A stretch of 64,000 nt of DNA from Woeseia oceani (GTDB taxonomy: Bacteria > Pseudomonadota > Gammaproteobacteria > Steroidobacterales > Woeseiaceae). Positions 46,997 to 55,040 of this stretch are shown in pieces. The position numbers and the translations under genes are program-made. Each line of letters starts with the position of its first letter. Position 1 is the first letter of the stretch. The stretch lies in the NCBI RefSeq assembly GCF_001677435.1, contig NZ_CP016268.1:2159001-2223000 (forward strand). The letters are read 5' to 3'. Under the pieces are notes generated by a model. It made no database searches. It had not been told where the DNA came from and was given only the letters and a program-made list of their open reading frames with translations.

Positions 46997-47749
46997 TTGA
47001 CTATCGACCACAAAAATTACGACGCCCCCACTGGCCTGCTTCGTGACAAGGTTATCCTTATCACCGGCGCCAGCGACGGCATTGGCCGCGCACTCGCTAT
47101 CGAGACAGCGCGTCTCGGGGCGCGCGTAATTCTGCACGGCCGGAATGCCGCTAAGCTGGAAAAGGTCTACGACGCCATTGAAGCGATTGAAGGTAGCGAG
47201 AGACCGTCCATTGCCGTCATGGACCTCGCGACCGCAGACGGCACGTCGTATTCAACGCTGGCCGAAAGTTTGCTGGAAGAATTCGGGCGGCTGGACGGGC
47301 TGGTCCACAATGCCGGCATTCTTGGCAATCGGCAGCCCATCGAGCAATACGATGCCGGCGAATGGCAGAAAGTATTGCACGTGAACCTGACCGCCGCGTT
47401 CGCCCTGACTCAAGTACTTCTGCCACTGCTGCACCAAGCTGAGCAACCGTCGGTAATATTCACCAGCAGCGGTGTCGGGCGTGTAGGCAAGCCGTTCTGG
47501 GGCGCCTACTCCGTGTCCAAGTTTGGTACCGAGGCGCTGTCGCAAATTCTCGCCGCCGAACAGGAGCACACCGGGATGCGGGTGAATTGCATCAATCCAG
47601 GCGCTGTACGCACAGGGATGCGGCTGGCCGCGTACCCGGCCGAAGACAGGGATGCGTTGAAAACACCGGAACAAGTACTCGCGAGCTACCTGTACCTGCT
47701 GGGACCGGACAGTAAAGAAATAACCGGCCAAAGCCTGGACGCACAATAG
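46997..47749 (+). CDS. Short-chain dehydrogenase/reductase, YciK-like
   Basis: A 250-residue SDR with the NAD(P)-binding motif ITGASDGIGRALA, the HNAGILG segment, catalytic Ser in FTSSGVGR and YSVSK (Tyr and Lys). It resembles E. coli YciK, whose physiological substrate is unknown. The start is a TTG at 46997, with GGAA 8 nt upstream; no ATG gives the expected N-terminus. It converges with rluB, 16 bp between stops. Confidence 0.9.
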   Translation: MTIDHKNYDAPTGLLRDKVILITGASDGIGRALAIETARLGARVILHGRNAAKLEKVYDAIEAIEGSERPSIAVMDLATADGTSYSTLAESLLEEFGRLDGLVHNAGILGNRQPIEQYDAGEWQKVLHVNLTAAFALTQVLLPLLHQAEQPSVIFTSSGVGRVGKPFWGAYSVSKFGTEALSQILAAEQEHTGMRVNCINPGAVRTGMRLAAYPAEDRDALKTPEQVLASYLYLLGPDSKEITGQSLDAQ

Positions 47750-47765
47750 TTTTCACATCAAGAAA

Positions 47766-48563
47766 CTATCGTTTCTTTTTGTTTTTATTATACTTTTTCT
47801 TTCTTATAGGTGCCATCACTGCGCGCGGAACGGGCATACCGGCCGCTGTGTAGAGCGCCCGCACCTCGGGGGGCGCCAATAAGCGGTGCTTGCCGCGGCG
47901 CAAGCTGCGAGGCAATTCAATCGGCCCGTAAGCGACCCGCATCAGCCGACTGACCTCGAAACCGAGTGCTTCCCACAAGCGTCGAACCTCGCGGTTCCGA
48001 CCTTCCCGCAAGGTCACGTTGAACCAGCGATTTGCACCATCGCCGCCGGCCTCGTTAATCGAGTCGAATGATGCCGTGCCATCGTCCAGCTCTACGCCAC
48101 TGGCCAGGCGAGCAATATCATCATCACTGGGTTGACCGTGAACCCGAACAGCGTAGCGCCGCACGAGACCCTGCGCAGGGTGCATGAGCTGATTAGCGAG
48201 CGTGCCATCCGTGGTAAACAACAACAGCCCGGTTGTCGTCATGTCCAGCCGCCCAACAGCGACCCAGCGACTGCCTTTCAGGCGCGGAATTGACGCGAAA
48301 ACAACTCTACGCCCTTCTGGATCCTTTCGACTGACCAGCTCATCGCCGGGCTTGTGGTACATCAAGTGCTGGTGGGGGATCGCCTTCTGACGTACCTGAA
48401 TACGGCGACCATCGAGCGCAAAGCTTTCGCCGCCCTCAACGCTGCTGCCGAGTTCCGCAAGCTTGCCATCGATGGTCAGACGACCTTCGCGTATCCAGCC
48501 TTCGATCTCACGCCGGGAGCCGTGACCGGCTGCCGCCAGAAACTTGTGTACGCGCTCAGCCAT
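47766..48563 (-). CDS. rluB: Pseudouridine synthase RluB-like
   Basis: RluB isomerises one uridine (2605 in E. coli 23S rRNA). The 265-residue product has an N-terminal S4 domain ([19 protein letters not shown]), the catalytic Asp in [14 protein letters not shown], and [16 protein letters not shown]. It ends in a lysine/asparagine-rich tail ([13 protein letters not shown]) likely to bind RNA. It lies 9 nt after scpB, in the conserved scpA-scpB-rluB order. RluE or RluF specificity cannot be excluded by eye. Confidence 0.92.
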   Translation of the reverse strand: MAERVHKFLAAAGHGSRREIEGWIREGRLTIDGKLAELGSSVEGGESFALDGRRIQVRQKAIPHQHLMYHKPGDELVSRKDPEGRRVVFASIPRLKGSRWVAVGRLDMTTTGLLLFTTDGTLANQLMHPAQGLVRRYAVRVHGQPSDDDIARLASGVELDDGTASFDSINEAGGDGANRWFNVTLREGRNREVRRLWEALGFEVSRLMRVAYGPIELPRSLRRGKHRLLAPPEVRALYTAAGMPVPRAVMAPIRKKKYNKNKKKR

Positions 48564-48572
48564 CAGACCGGC

Positions 48573-49601
48573 TCAGCCATTACTTGCTGAGTTGCTTGCC
48601 CGCTCGTCCAGCTCTTCGATGACATCTTCCGCGTCGTCTTCAGTATCGGCTTCGGCTTCGGCTTCGGCTTCGGCTTCGGCTTCGGCTTCGGCTTCGGCTT
48701 CGGCTTCGGCTTCGGCTTCGGCTTCGGCTTCGGCTTCGGCTTCGGCTTCGGCTTCGGCTTCGGCTTCGGCGGCTTCGGCTTCGGCTTCGGCTTCGGCTTC
48801 GGCTTCGGTAAAGTCACTATCGTCGACCGAATCGTCCGAACCGGACTCCGCGTCTTGCCCGTCACCGGCTTCTACATCCGCATCATCGTCGACATCAGCG
48901 TCATCACTATCTGCAAATGCACTTTCGCCATCGTCGCTGTCTTCGAAATTACCGTCGTCGTCGGAGTCATCCGAGTTCTCGGGTTTGGCAGCCGAATCCT
49001 CAAACTCAGGATCTTCGCCAGTGTCAACCGTGTCGCCCTCAACAGCCGGCAAATTGAGCTGGACCCGCAGACTCTCCCAATCCGAAAGGTCGGCAAGCGG
49101 CGGCAAGTCGTCAAGCTTCTTCAGGCCAAAGTAATCCAGAAACTGCCGGGTTGTACCGAACATCGACGGTCTCCCGGGCACATCACGATGCCCAACAACC
49201 CGTATCCAGTCGCGCTCCAGCAAACTGCGAATAATGTTTGAACTCACCGCGACGCCACGAATTTCTTCGATTTCCCCGCGCGTCATCGGCTGCCGATACG
49301 CAATCAATGCCAACGTTTCGAACAGCGCACGTGAATAGCGCGGTGGTCGCTCCTCCCAGAGCCGCTCAAGCCGCTCGGCCATAGTGGCCTTGACCTGCAT
49401 GCGGAAGCCGGAAGCGACCTCCGTCACTTCTATACCGCGCGGCTTGTACTCCTCCTGCAACTCCGTCAGCGCTTCACGTATGTCGGATTTTTCCGGCGAG
49501 GATGACTCGTCGAATAAGCCCTTGATCTGATCGATAGAAAGCGGTTTAGCAGCTGCCAGCAGTGCCGCCTCTACAAAATACTTGATTTCCGTAACTTCCA
49601 T
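48573..49601 (-). CDS. scpB: Segregation and condensation protein B with a long acidic Glu-Ala repeat tail
   Basis: ScpB is a tandem winged-helix partner of the SMC complex. Residues 1-170 are the normal ScpB core (EALTELQEEY, ETLALIAYRQPMTRGEIEEIRG, FGTTRQFLDYFGL). After it comes an unusual tail of about 150 residues: first an Asp/Ser/Glu-rich stretch, then 26 Glu-Ala dipeptides encoded by a GAAGCC hexamer microsatellite (20 and 6 copies split by one extra GCC). ScpB proteins are usually about 180-250 residues, so the tail nearly doubles it. Hexamer changes would alter tail length without shifting the frame. Confidence 0.95.
   Translation of the reverse strand: MEVTEIKYFVEAALLAAAKPLSIDQIKGLFDESSSPEKSDIREALTELQEEYKPRGIEVTEVASGFRMQVKATMAERLERLWEERPPRYSRALFETLALIAYRQPMTRGEIEEIRGVAVSSNIIRSLLERDWIRVVGHRDVPGRPSMFGTTRQFLDYFGLKKLDDLPPLADLSDWESLRVQLNLPAVEGDTVDTGEDPEFEDSAAKPENSDDSDDDGNFEDSDDGESAFADSDDADVDDDADVEAGDGQDAESGSDDSVDDSDFTEAEAEAEAEAEAAEAEAEAEAEAEAEAEAEAEAEAEAEAEAEAEAEAEAEAEADTEDDAEDVIEELDERASNSASNG
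48648..48806 (-). repeat. Hexanucleotide microsatellite in scpB
   Basis: On the plus strand GGCTTC is repeated 20 times without error (48648-48767), then one extra GGC (48768-48770), then six more copies (48771-48806). It encodes the Glu-Ala tail of ScpB. Confidence 0.98.
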
Positions 49602-49648
49602 TTAAGGCTCAGTAGTGTTCAGTAATGAGGGAACGGTCGCGCCCGAGA

Positions 49649-50572
49649 CTAGCCGTTTGCTTCCGCATCGTCAGGGGCGTCTACCGGGTTTTCCGGGGAA
49701 TTCGAATCGACCAGGCGCACGGACGACGCAGCGCGAATATGCAGTGGCGCAAACGCTTCCGCTTGTACGACTTCAATCGTTGACGCACGCAGTAATTCGA
49801 GAATCGCGATGAACGTCACCGCGACGCCCATTCGACCTTCTTCGGGATCGAACAAGTCTGCAAAACTGCTGAATGCATTTGACTTGATACGCGACAGAAT
49901 CTCCGACATTCGTTGCCGCACGGACAAAGGTTCGCGCTGCATATGCAGGTTGGAAAACATCTCTGCCCGTTTGAGCACATCATGAAACGCCAGCAGCAAT
50001 TCCTTGAGGGTGACATCCGGCAAGATCTGCGTAACTTTCCGTTCTGGCACATCCGCCGCTACCGGGAACACGTCCCTTTCAAGTCGCGGCAAATCGTCGA
50101 GATCCTCTGCCGCCTTCTTGAAACGTTCATACTCCTGCAAGCGACGTACAAGTTCCGCGCGCGGGTCTTCTTCCTCATCCTCTTCGGTCGGAGGCCTTGG
50201 CAGCAACATCCGTGATTTGATCTCGGCCAGCATTGCCGCCATGAGCAGGTATTCACCGGCCAGCTCGAGCTGCATTTCCTTCATCAACTCAATGTACTGA
50301 ACGTACTGCCGGGTGATCTCGGCAATCGGAATATCAAGAATGTCGATATTCTGGCGTCGAATCAGGTACAGCAGCAGATCCAGCGGCCCCTCGAAGGCTT
50401 CGAGAAACACCTGCAAGGCATGCGGCGGGATGTACAGATCCTGGGGGAGCTGAGTCAATGGCTCGCCGTCAACTACGGCAAACGGCATTTCCCCCTGCGT
50501 GGGCCGTACTGGCGATTCTTGCACGGGCTTTGGCGCGTCCTTGCTGGTAACGACTGTCAATTCAGGTTTCAT
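49649..50572 (-). CDS. scpA: Segregation and condensation protein A
   Basis: ScpA is the kleisin that bridges SMC heads and binds ScpB. The 307-residue product has the N-terminal kleisin motif FEGPLDLLLYLIRRQNIDILDIPI, YLLMAAMLAEIKSRMLLP, and a C-terminal winged helix (VAVTFIAILELLRASTIEVVQ). The 40 residues before the first motif are variable and the start is the first ATG. A 47-bp gap separates it from scpB. The Smc gene is at 60.4 kb, so all three subunits are in this window. Confidence 0.96.
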   Translation of the reverse strand: MKPELTVVTSKDAPKPVQESPVRPTQGEMPFAVVDGEPLTQLPQDLYIPPHALQVFLEAFEGPLDLLLYLIRRQNIDILDIPIAEITRQYVQYIELMKEMQLELAGEYLLMAAMLAEIKSRMLLPRPPTEEDEEEDPRAELVRRLQEYERFKKAAEDLDDLPRLERDVFPVAADVPERKVTQILPDVTLKELLLAFHDVLKRAEMFSNLHMQREPLSVRQRMSEILSRIKSNAFSSFADLFDPEEGRMGVAVTFIAILELLRASTIEVVQAEAFAPLHIRAASSVRLVDSNSPENPVDAPDDAEANG

Positions 50573-50662
50573 GGGATATCCGGGCGGGGTCGGTGCATTT
50601 TAGCGTAATAAGCGCTGCCCACTGCAAGCCAACATTCGCACACCGCGCCATGCCTGCGGAGT

Positions 50663-51283
50663 TCAATCGAGAAAGCTCAAATCGCCGCGCCCTACCCGCA
50701 AGACTTCCGCAGAATCGCCGGTCAGATCCAGCACACTCGTAGGCTCGATACCCGTGGATCCGGATGAAACTATGATTTCGATATCGTGGCCGATCCGCCG
50801 TTCTATCTCTTCGACGTCCGTCAACGGCATATCGTCTCCAGGAAGCGACAGTGTAGAACTCATGATCGGCTCGCCGAGCGCATTCAGCATGGCCCGCACA
50901 ACCGCATGATCCGGAACACGCAGGCCGATCGTCCGGCGGCGCGCGTGTTGCAGCCTTTTTGGCACCTCCCGCGTGGCAGGCAGGATGAAGGTGTAAGGAC
51001 CCGGTGTTAATGCCTTTATCAGGCGGTAAGCCCAATTGTCCACACGAGCGTATATGCCAATCTCGGAAAGATCGGAGCAAACCAAGGTGAAATTATGATC
51101 CTTGTCAGTTCGCCGAATCCGCCGAATCCGGTCCATGGCTCGCTTGTCGCCCAGATGGCAGCCCAACGCATAGCTGGAGTCAGTGGGATAAGCCACCAGC
51201 CCACCACTGCGGATTGCCGCGACAACCTCTGCAATAGTGCGTGGCTGAGGGTCGACCGGGTGAAGTTCTACTAGACGCGCCAT
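50663..51283 (-). CDS. YciO-like member of the YrdC/Sua5 family
   Basis: A 206-residue YrdC-fold protein with GGLVAYPTDSSYALGCHL, KRAMDRIRRIRRTDKDHNFTLVC and STLSLPGDD. It matches the YciO branch rather than TsaC, whose members make threonylcarbamoyl-AMP. YciO function is not settled. It heads the minus-strand yciO-scpA-scpB-rluB group, 90 bp before scpA. Confidence 0.9.
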   Translation of the reverse strand: MARLVELHPVDPQPRTIAEVVAAIRSGGLVAYPTDSSYALGCHLGDKRAMDRIRRIRRTDKDHNFTLVCSDLSEIGIYARVDNWAYRLIKALTPGPYTFILPATREVPKRLQHARRRTIGLRVPDHAVVRAMLNALGEPIMSSTLSLPGDDMPLTDVEEIERRIGHDIEIIVSSGSTGIEPTSVLDLTGDSAEVLRVGRGDLSFLD

Positions 51284-51402
51284 AGCGGGATTGTAACGAT
51301 ACGAACCCGTCCGCGTCGCGCTAAGTTTTTCGCGTTTCGATCACCGGCTCGAGTGCGCTATCATTCGCCCCTTTCGCCCTTCACCATCAAGACAATACCC
51401 TC

Positions 51403-51960
51403 ATGCAGCTACTTGTAGACTATATCCCCATAGTCGTATTTATCGTCGCGTACTTCCTCAAAGACATCTATTTTGCGACGGCGGTCCTAATGGGCACCAT
51501 GCCATTAATACTGTTAGTCCAATGGGCGTTGACGAAAAAGCTAAACCGCATTTACGCCGCATCGACTGTATTGGTTCTGATACTGGGAACCGCCACATTA
51601 TTCTTTCACAATCCATTGTTTTTGTTCTGGAAACCGACGGTGCTCAATTGGGTAATTGGCCTCGTTTTCCTGGGCAGTCTGTGGATTGGCGACAAGCCCA
51701 TTATCCAGCGAATGCTCGGTAACGCAGCCACGCTCAGCGCCCCTCAATGGCGAACGCTTAACTTGATTTGGGTGGGCTTCTTCATCTTCGTCGGCGTTGT
51801 GAATATCTACGTTGCCTACAATTTCAGCGAAGCCTTCTGGGTAAACTTCAAGCTCTTCGGCATGCTTGGGCTGACCCTGGTTTTCATCATCATTCAAAGC
51901 CTGTGGCTTTCATCGGCGATGAAGAACGATGAGACACTAGACAACAATACGGAGAATTAG
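51403..51960 (+). CDS. Inner-membrane septation protein YciB/IspZ family
   Basis: A 185-residue integral membrane protein with five to six predicted helices and the family pattern [24 protein letters not shown] near the N-terminus, [12 protein letters not shown] in the middle and [16 protein letters not shown] toward the end. E. coli YciB affects envelope integrity and septation. It is followed after 1 nt by the YciI-like gene. Confidence 0.94.
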   Translation: MQLLVDYIPIVVFIVAYFLKDIYFATAVLMGTMPLILLVQWALTKKLNRIYAASTVLVLILGTATLFFHNPLFLFWKPTVLNWVIGLVFLGSLWIGDKPIIQRMLGNAATLSAPQWRTLNLIWVGFFIFVGVVNIYVAYNFSEAFWVNFKLFGMLGLTLVFIIIQSLWLSSAMKNDETLDNNTEN

Positions 51961-51961
51961 A

Positions 51962-52261
51962 ATGTGGTACGCCATAATCAGCGAAGATGTGGAGAACAGC
52001 CTCGAACGGCGACTCAAAGTGCGTGCGGACCATATGCAACGCCTTAACGAGCTCCGGGATGCCGGGCGCCTGTTGATCGCCGGGCCACATCCAGCTATTG
52101 ATTCGGAAGACCCGGGTCCGGCCGGATTCACAGGAAGCCTCGTAGTCGCCGATTTCGCCTCCCTGGAAGATGCGCAGACCTGGGCTGATGCCGACCCGTA
52201 CGTCGCTGCCGGCGTCTACGCCGGGGTCACTATCAAGCCTTTTAAACTGGTCCTGCCTTGA
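51962..52261 (+). CDS. YciI-family protein
   Basis: A 99-residue ferredoxin-like-fold protein of the YciI family, with the conserved histidine in [21 protein letters not shown] and the Asp in [17 protein letters not shown] 7 nt before the ATG supports the start. Family members have no agreed function. It follows yciB, as in E. coli, and overlaps the next gene. Confidence 0.92.
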   Translation: MWYAIISEDVENSLERRLKVRADHMQRLNELRDAGRLLIAGPHPAIDSEDPGPAGFTGSLVVADFASLEDAQTWADADPYVAAGVYAGVTIKPFKLVLP

Positions 52262-52530
52262 GCACCAGTAGAATCAATGAGATAGAGGCACTGCTTCGGG
52301 AGGCCTTTGAACCGCAGGAACTATTGGTCAAAGATCAGAGTCATCTTCACATTGGCCATGCAGGCGCAAAAGACGGCCGTGGTCATTTTGATGTGAAAAT
52401 TATTGCCGCTGGCTTCGAGGGACGCAGTCAATTGCAGCGACATCGCATGGTTTATGATGCGCTGGGAGTGCTGATGCAGACCGATATACACGCTTTGCGA
52501 ATACAGGCGAAAACCCCGGACGAACGCTGA
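52258..52530 (+). CDS. BolA-family protein
   Basis: A 90-residue BolA-fold protein: [37 protein letters not shown] with the conserved histidine, then [16 protein letters not shown]. BolA proteins work with monothiol glutaredoxins in iron-sulfur handling and stress response. The start is TTG at 52258, overlapping the YciI stop (TTGA). It is close to the short BolA/IbaG type but cannot be separated by eye. Confidence 0.9.
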   Translation: MSTSRINEIEALLREAFEPQELLVKDQSHLHIGHAGAKDGRGHFDVKIIAAGFEGRSQLQRHRMVYDALGVLMQTDIHALRIQAKTPDER

Positions 52531-52572
52531 TTCGCGCCCCCCTTTTTATTTGACAATCACAAGGACTTCTAG

Positions 52573-53385
52573 ATGGAACAAATGATCGGCACAAACCGCG
52601 CCGTAAGAATGCTGCCAGCGCTGTTGGCAAGCCTGCTCGGCGTATCCGCTTCGTATACGGCGGTGGCGGAAACGGTAAAGACCGTAAACGGCGTGGATAT
52701 CGACAGCTCCGTGCTTGAGTTCTATATGCAAAGCCGAACAAGTCGTCCTTCAGCTCAGGTTGCTGCGAACGAACGTGAGACGTTGCTGGATGAACTCACG
52801 GACATTTACCTGCTGACGACTCAGAAAGACATTGAGTCCATCGAAAAAGAGCCGCAGATCGCAGCGCAGATCGAATTGCAACGCCGCGGAATTCTGGCTC
52901 AGGCCGTAGCTGGTCGTTTCTTTGCGGGAGCAACCGTCACTGATGAGCAGATCAAGGCTGAGTACGAGGCACAACGTGCACTGGCTCCACCGCTGCAGTT
53001 CCGGGCCCGGCACATCCTTGTTGAAAGCCAGGGCGAAGCGACAGAAATTATTGGGAGCCTTGACGACGGTGAAGACTTCGTCGAGCTCGCGAAATCTCGC
53101 TCAACGGGCCCTTCAGGACCGAATGGCGGCGATCTCGGCTGGTTCTCGCCCAATCAAATGGTGGCTCCCTTCTCTGATGCTGTCGCCGCACTGGAAGATG
53201 GCGCCTACACGAAATCGCCGGTTCAGACAGAGTTTGGCTGGCACGTAATCAAACGTGAGGAATCTCGGGAAGCCGAAGCTCCACCGCTTGAAACAGTTCG
53301 AGGCGAGATTCAGCAAGTCGTCCAGCAACGCATGTTCCAAAAGCACCTGGAAGAGCTTCGCAGCACGAGCGATATCAGCAACTAG
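52573..53385 (+). CDS. Exported parvulin-type peptidyl-prolyl isomerase
   Basis: A 270-residue protein with a signal peptide (about 1-32, ending YTAVAE). A SurA/PrsA-like N-terminal helical domain (35-130) precedes one parvulin domain (about 142-235): RARHILVES, FVELAKSRSTGPSGPNGGDLGWFSPNQMV and VQTEFGWHVIKR. It is probably a periplasmic folding helper. AGGA 8 nt upstream of the ATG supports the start. A strong intrinsic terminator follows 29 nt after the stop. Confidence 0.92.
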   Translation: MEQMIGTNRAVRMLPALLASLLGVSASYTAVAETVKTVNGVDIDSSVLEFYMQSRTSRPSAQVAANERETLLDELTDIYLLTTQKDIESIEKEPQIAAQIELQRRGILAQAVAGRFFAGATVTDEQIKAEYEAQRALAPPLQFRARHILVESQGEATEIIGSLDDGEDFVELAKSRSTGPSGPNGGDLGWFSPNQMVAPFSDAVAALEDGAYTKSPVQTEFGWHVIKREESREAEAPPLETVRGEIQQVVQQRMFQKHLEELRSTSDISN

Positions 53386-53413
53386 TTAACTTAATCCATA
53401 GAATGCGGACAAG

Positions 53414-53445
53414 AAAAAGGGCGCTTACAGCGCCCTTTTTCTTTT
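53414..53445 (+). terminator. Intrinsic terminator of the yciB-to-isomerase transcript
   Basis: AAAAAGGGCGC / GCGCCCTTTTT forms an 11-bp perfect stem with a 5-nt loop and a T-rich tail (TTTTTCTTTT). Confidence 0.92.
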
Positions 53446-53456
53446 GCCGATTTTTC

Positions 53457-53472
53457 TGTGAGACGGATCACA
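53457..53472. promoter_or_regulatory. Perfect CRP-type site
   Basis: TGTGA-N6-TCACA, the full consensus core of the E. coli CRP (and Pseudomonas Vfr-like) site. A -10-like TATAGC at 53496-53501 puts the site centre about 43 nt before the expected transcript start, as at class II activated promoters. No protein gene follows on the plus strand. Confidence 0.65.
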
Positions 53473-53506
53473 GCATTAATTGCTCATGATGCCATTATAG
53501 CTCGCA

Positions 53507-53603
53507 AGTCGCCTCTTAATCGCTCAGGGGTGGCTTCTCCAACTCTCGAATCTCCTTCAAGTTGATACGAGAACTAAGTCGGCAAGGACGCCGACTTTTT
53601 TTT
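53507..53603 (+). ncRNA. Candidate small RNA gene
   Basis: A plus-strand transcript of about 97 nt would start after the CRP site and TATAGC box and end at a strong terminator. It contains no open frame with a ribosome-binding site. A 5-bp stem (TCTCG/CGAGA) exposes a loop containing TCTCCTTC, complementary to Shine-Dalgarno sequences, as in many Hfq-type RNAs. It is isolated from the upstream gene by another terminator. Start and expression are inferred. Confidence 0.5.
53576..53603 (+). terminator. Intrinsic terminator of the candidate small RNA
   Basis: AAGTCGGC / GCCGACTT makes an 8-bp perfect stem with a 6-nt loop and ends in eight T on the plus strand. On the minus strand there is no T-run, so it does not obviously serve the convergent repeat-protein gene. 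Confidence 0.88.
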
Positions 53604-53620
53604 GCCCCCGACTTTCGTCG

Positions 53621-54940
53621 TTACCTCAACTCCGCAGTCATGTCTGGATCGGCAACCAGCAAGCCAAGACCACGATAGTTACGTCCGGTCACGGCGATAC
53701 GCTCACCCACTGCCGGAGCAATGCCCCTGGACAGCAGTGCGGTGTAATCAACCGTAATACCGCTAACGACAGCACGCCCCAAGGTCGCATTGACCTCATC
53801 GACCGTGCCACGCAAGAAAGACGGCATGCCCGAATCGATACCGGTTGGAGATACCGAAACGATTCGTGTATCAACAAAACCGCCGGTAACGGTATCGATC
53901 GAGCCAAAGACCGCAATGGTCTCTCCGGTACTGATCCCTGCGAAATCGCTTTCAGCACCGAATACCGTCTGTCCTAACACTGAGATAAAGCCGTCGCCGA
54001 CTGCATCGACACTTCCGAGGGCAAGGAGGTCTGTGCCGTCGATGGCCCGAGCGTCCGTTCCGTCAATTGCAAAACCGTCGGTGCCGTCGATGGCCCAAGC
54101 ATCCGTTCCGTCAATTGCGAAACCGTCGGTGCCGTCGATGGCCCGAGCGTCCGTTCCGTCAATTGCGAAACCGTCGGTGCCGTCGATGGCCCGAACGTCC
54201 GTTCCGTCAATTGCGAAACCGTCGGTGCCGTCGATGGCCCGAACGTCCGTTCCGTCAATTGCGAAACCGTCGGTGCCGTCGATGGCCCGAGCGTCCGTTC
54301 CGTCAATTGCGAAACCGTCGGTGCCGTCGATGGCCCGAGCGTCCGTTCCGTCAATTGCGAAACCGTCGGTGCCGTCGATGGCCCAAGCGTCCGTTCCGTC
54401 AATTGCGAAACCGTCGGTGCCGTCGATGGCCCGAGCGTCCGTTCCGTCAATTGCGAAACCGTCGGTGCCGTCGATGGCCCGAGCGTCCGTTCCGTCAATT
54501 GCGAAACCGTCGGTGCCGTCGATGGCCCGAGCGTCCGTTCCGTCAATTGCGAAACCGTCGGTGCCGTCGATGGCCCGAGCGTCCGTTCCGTCAATTGCGA
54601 AACCGTCGGTGCCGTCGATGGCCCGAGCGTCCGTTCCGTCAATTGCGAAACCGTCGGTGCCGTCGATGGCCCGAGCGTCCGTTCCGTCAATTGCGAAACC
54701 GTCGGTGCCGTCGATGGCCCGAGCGTCCGTTCCGTCAATTGCGAAACCGTCGGTGCCGTCGATGGCCCGAGCGTCCGTTCCGTCAATTGCGAAACCGTCG
54801 GTGCCGTCGATGGCCCGAGCGTCCGTTCCGTCAATTGCTGCTAATGCAGTTCCATTCGCGCAAAAGATGCACGCCGTAATCAAACTTAACGCGCGCAATC
54901 TATGATTGTGGCGCTGGTTAAACTTTGCAATTTCGCTCAT
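53621..54940 (-). CDS. Secreted protein with 34 tandem AIDGTD octapeptides and a DUF5666-like C-terminus
   Basis: A 439-residue protein. Residues 1-34 look like a signal peptide (positive start, hydrophobic ALSLITACIFCANG, ending ALA). Residues 35-306 are exactly 34 octapeptides alternating AIDGTDAR and AIDGTDGF, with only a few Trp, Val or Leu changes. The last 133 residues contain two short beta-rich segments (GSVDAVGDGFISVLGQ and RGTVDEVNATLGRAVVSG, each followed by a VG/TGE-type turn) that resemble the DUF5666 family. The repeat carries a net negative charge and may form a solenoid or bind cations; this is inference. The two genes upstream on the same strand are DUF6502-like. Function is unknown. 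Confidence 0.8.
   Translation of the reverse strand: MSEIAKFNQRHNHRLRALSLITACIFCANGTALAAIDGTDARAIDGTDGFAIDGTDARAIDGTDGFAIDGTDARAIDGTDGFAIDGTDARAIDGTDGFAIDGTDARAIDGTDGFAIDGTDARAIDGTDGFAIDGTDARAIDGTDGFAIDGTDARAIDGTDGFAIDGTDARAIDGTDGFAIDGTDAWAIDGTDGFAIDGTDARAIDGTDGFAIDGTDARAIDGTDGFAIDGTDVRAIDGTDGFAIDGTDVRAIDGTDGFAIDGTDARAIDGTDGFAIDGTDAWAIDGTDGFAIDGTDARAIDGTDLLALGSVDAVGDGFISVLGQTVFGAESDFAGISTGETIAVFGSIDTVTGGFVDTRIVSVSPTGIDSGMPSFLRGTVDEVNATLGRAVVSGITVDYTALLSRGIAPAVGERIAVTGRNYRGLGLLVADPDMTAELR
54023..54838 (-). repeat. 17 tandem copies of a 48-bp unit
   Basis: Seventeen near-identical 48-bp units in frame encode the AIDGTD octapeptide pairs. Because 48 is a multiple of 3 and no unit has a stop in several frames, long open frames appear on both strands here; only the minus-strand frame with the signal peptide is called. 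Confidence 0.97.
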
Positions 54941-55040
54941 TTGAATTAGATCTCCAACAATCTAGTTCTAAAGGTTGATACGCCTCTTCCCTTTGGCTGC
55001 ATCTTTTAACTGTGTCGGGCGAAACGTCACTGTTTCACCC

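Noticed and set aside
54023-54838. CRISPR-like array
   Set aside because: The 48-bp units are contiguous and nearly identical with no unique spacers, and no cas genes are present.
53790-54905. Long plus-strand and alternative minus-strand frames across the 48-bp repeats
   Set aside because: Shadow frames: a 48-bp repeat without stops stays open in several frames. Only the frame with the signal peptide and structured C-terminus is a credible gene.
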